5,904 nucleotides of DNA. Source: Clostridia bacterium. Its GTDB lineage: Bacteria; Bacillota; Clostridia; CAKSNL01; HGM11501. How positions within the stretch are numbered: the first letter of the stretch is position 1; each line of letters begins with the position of its first letter. Below, one piece after another: positions 5,215 to 5,904 of the stretch. The notes under the pieces are model-generated. The model was not told where the DNA came from and searched no databases. It was given only the letters and a program-made list of their open reading frames with translations. The position numbers were made by a program, and so were the translations under genes. The stretch is from positions 1 to 5,904 of the forward strand of contig JAFPCL010000147.1 in assembly GCA_017390225.1 (NCBI GenBank). Direction: 5' to 3'.

Positions 5215-5904
5215 ATGGAAAATAAAAGAAAACGCCGCACGCTGTTCTCTCGTATTCTGACAGACTTCTTTTTCCTGAATGCCTTATGCCTGCTTTTGGC
5301 TTCTTTGGTTTTGGGGCTCTACTTATTCAGATACACCGTCGAGCAATCGAAACAAAAGCTTCTGACCAATGCGATTTTTGCCGCAGATGCTACCCTATCC
5401 TGTCTTTCCGAAGGAGAAAGCCTTACCGCCGGCACCGCCAATCTGTTTCGCTCGTCAATTGAGAACATATCCGAAAGCTCTTCCTCTTCCATTATCATTT
5501 TGTCCGTCAATCAAAAGGTTTTTTATGCCAGTGGCAAAGATCTCCCTCTGAACGAGTCTGCCTTGGCCGGCAACGAAGCCCTTCATTCGATTCTGCGCCG
5601 CAACACCGCTATCGGCAGTGGCACCTTAAACGGGCTGTTTTCGCAAAAAGCACTCTATGCCTGCTACCCCATGGTGCAGGATGATCGCACCGTGATTGGC
5701 ATCGTCATTGCCGCTATGCCGTTCCCTCATGTTTCTGAAGAAATCCTTTCGGTCTATGCGCTGATTATGTTTGGTATGCTTTTGATTTCCGTTGCCCTTT
5801 CATTCTTGCTTGCCAAGCAGATTTCCCGTCCGCTTCATAAAATCAATGCGGCGGCGGCAAAAGTTGCCTTGGGCGAATATAACGAAAATGTTTTCACGGA
5901 CAAC
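5215..5904 (+). CDS. Sensor histidine kinase, N-terminal part (cut by window edge)
   Basis: An open frame of 230 codons runs from the ATG at 5215 to the window end without a stop. It starts with a basic cytoplasmic tail (KRKRR, 4-8), then a membrane helix (about 17-38), an extracellular region (about 40-178), a second helix (about 179-199) and a HAMP start (KQISRPLHKINAAAAKVALGEY, split 201-222, where the ISRPL proline is the usual HAMP mark). The extracellular part alternates strands in a PDC/Cache-like way (IIILSVNQKVFYASG near 93-107; a late YPMV then VIGIVIAAMP, 151-169), but this is a shape judgement. The phosphoacceptor His (DHp) and ATPase domains must lie beyond the edge. No clear ribosome binding site precedes it and only 3 bp separate it from the regulator, suggesting coupled translation. 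The ligand is unknown. Confidence 0.9.
   Translation, partial: MENKRKRRTLFSRILTDFFFLNALCLLLASLVLGLYLFRYTVEQSKQKLLTNAIFAADATLSCLSEGESLTAGTANLFRSSIENISESSSSSIIILSVNQKVFYASGKDLPLNESALAGNEALHSILRRNTAIGSGTLNGLFSQKALYACYPMVQDDRTVIGIVIAAMPFPHVSEEILSVYALIMFGMLLISVALSFLLAKQISRPLHKINAAAAKVALGEYNENVFTDN

Noticed and set aside
5319..5551. Short frames of about 60 codons on both strands inside the kinase gene
   Set aside because: They overlap the clear sensor kinase frame with membrane helices and HAMP start, and have no start signals.
1..5904. Mobile element, CRISPR array, toxin-antitoxin or defence system
   Set aside because: No transposase, integrase, spaced repeat array, terminal repeats or small paired toxin/antitoxin genes are present; all recognised genes are housekeeping or regulatory.

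Overview
The window looks like ordinary chromosomal sequence from a low-to-mid GC Gram-positive bacterium, most likely Bacillota and probably Clostridia-like. The reasons are strong AAGGAG/AGGAGG ribosome binding sites, two textbook sigma-A promoters with AT-rich flanks, tightly packed genes, and Bacillota-like versions of ArgS, a HAD phosphatase, YbaK and a DagK/YegS lipid kinase. Genus and species cannot be read from the sequence. I see no mobile element, CRISPR array, tRNA or rRNA.

Layout. Positions 1-97 form a compact control region: a weak terminator candidate for the leftward operon, an 18-bp perfect palindrome, and a perfect-consensus leftward promoter whose target lies off the left edge. 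Its predicted transcription start falls on a small inverted repeat. Positions 98-4345 hold a five-gene leftward operon. In transcription order it encodes an unrecognised multi-pass membrane protein, arginyl-tRNA synthetase (argS), a HAD phosphatase, a YbaK/EbsC-type Cys-tRNA(Pro) deacylase and a diacylglycerol kinase-family lipid kinase. Gaps between genes are 12, 1, 3 and 11 bp, and three of the ribosome binding sites overlap the preceding stop codon or lie directly against it. Positions 4346-4515 are a divergent promoter region: a perfect leftward promoter (TTGACA-17-TATAAT) for the operon and a rightward extended -10 promoter for the regulatory genes. Positions 4516-5904 hold a two-component system: a complete OmpR/PhoB-type response regulator and the first 230 residues of its sensor histidine kinase, which runs off the right edge after the HAMP region.

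How the parts fit. The leftward operon mixes translation (ArgS and a tRNA proofreading enzyme) with small-molecule phosphatase and lipid kinase functions; it reads as a housekeeping cluster under one strong promoter, with no T-box or other leader RNA. The rightward pair is a membrane sensor plus transcription factor. Repeats at its promoter suggest autoregulation or control by another factor, and because the region is divergent and short the regulator might also affect the argS operon. I did not find a convincingly novel system. The points most worth a second look are the unknown membrane protein leading the argS operon, the operator-like repeats at two promoters, and the extracellular sensor domain of the kinase.
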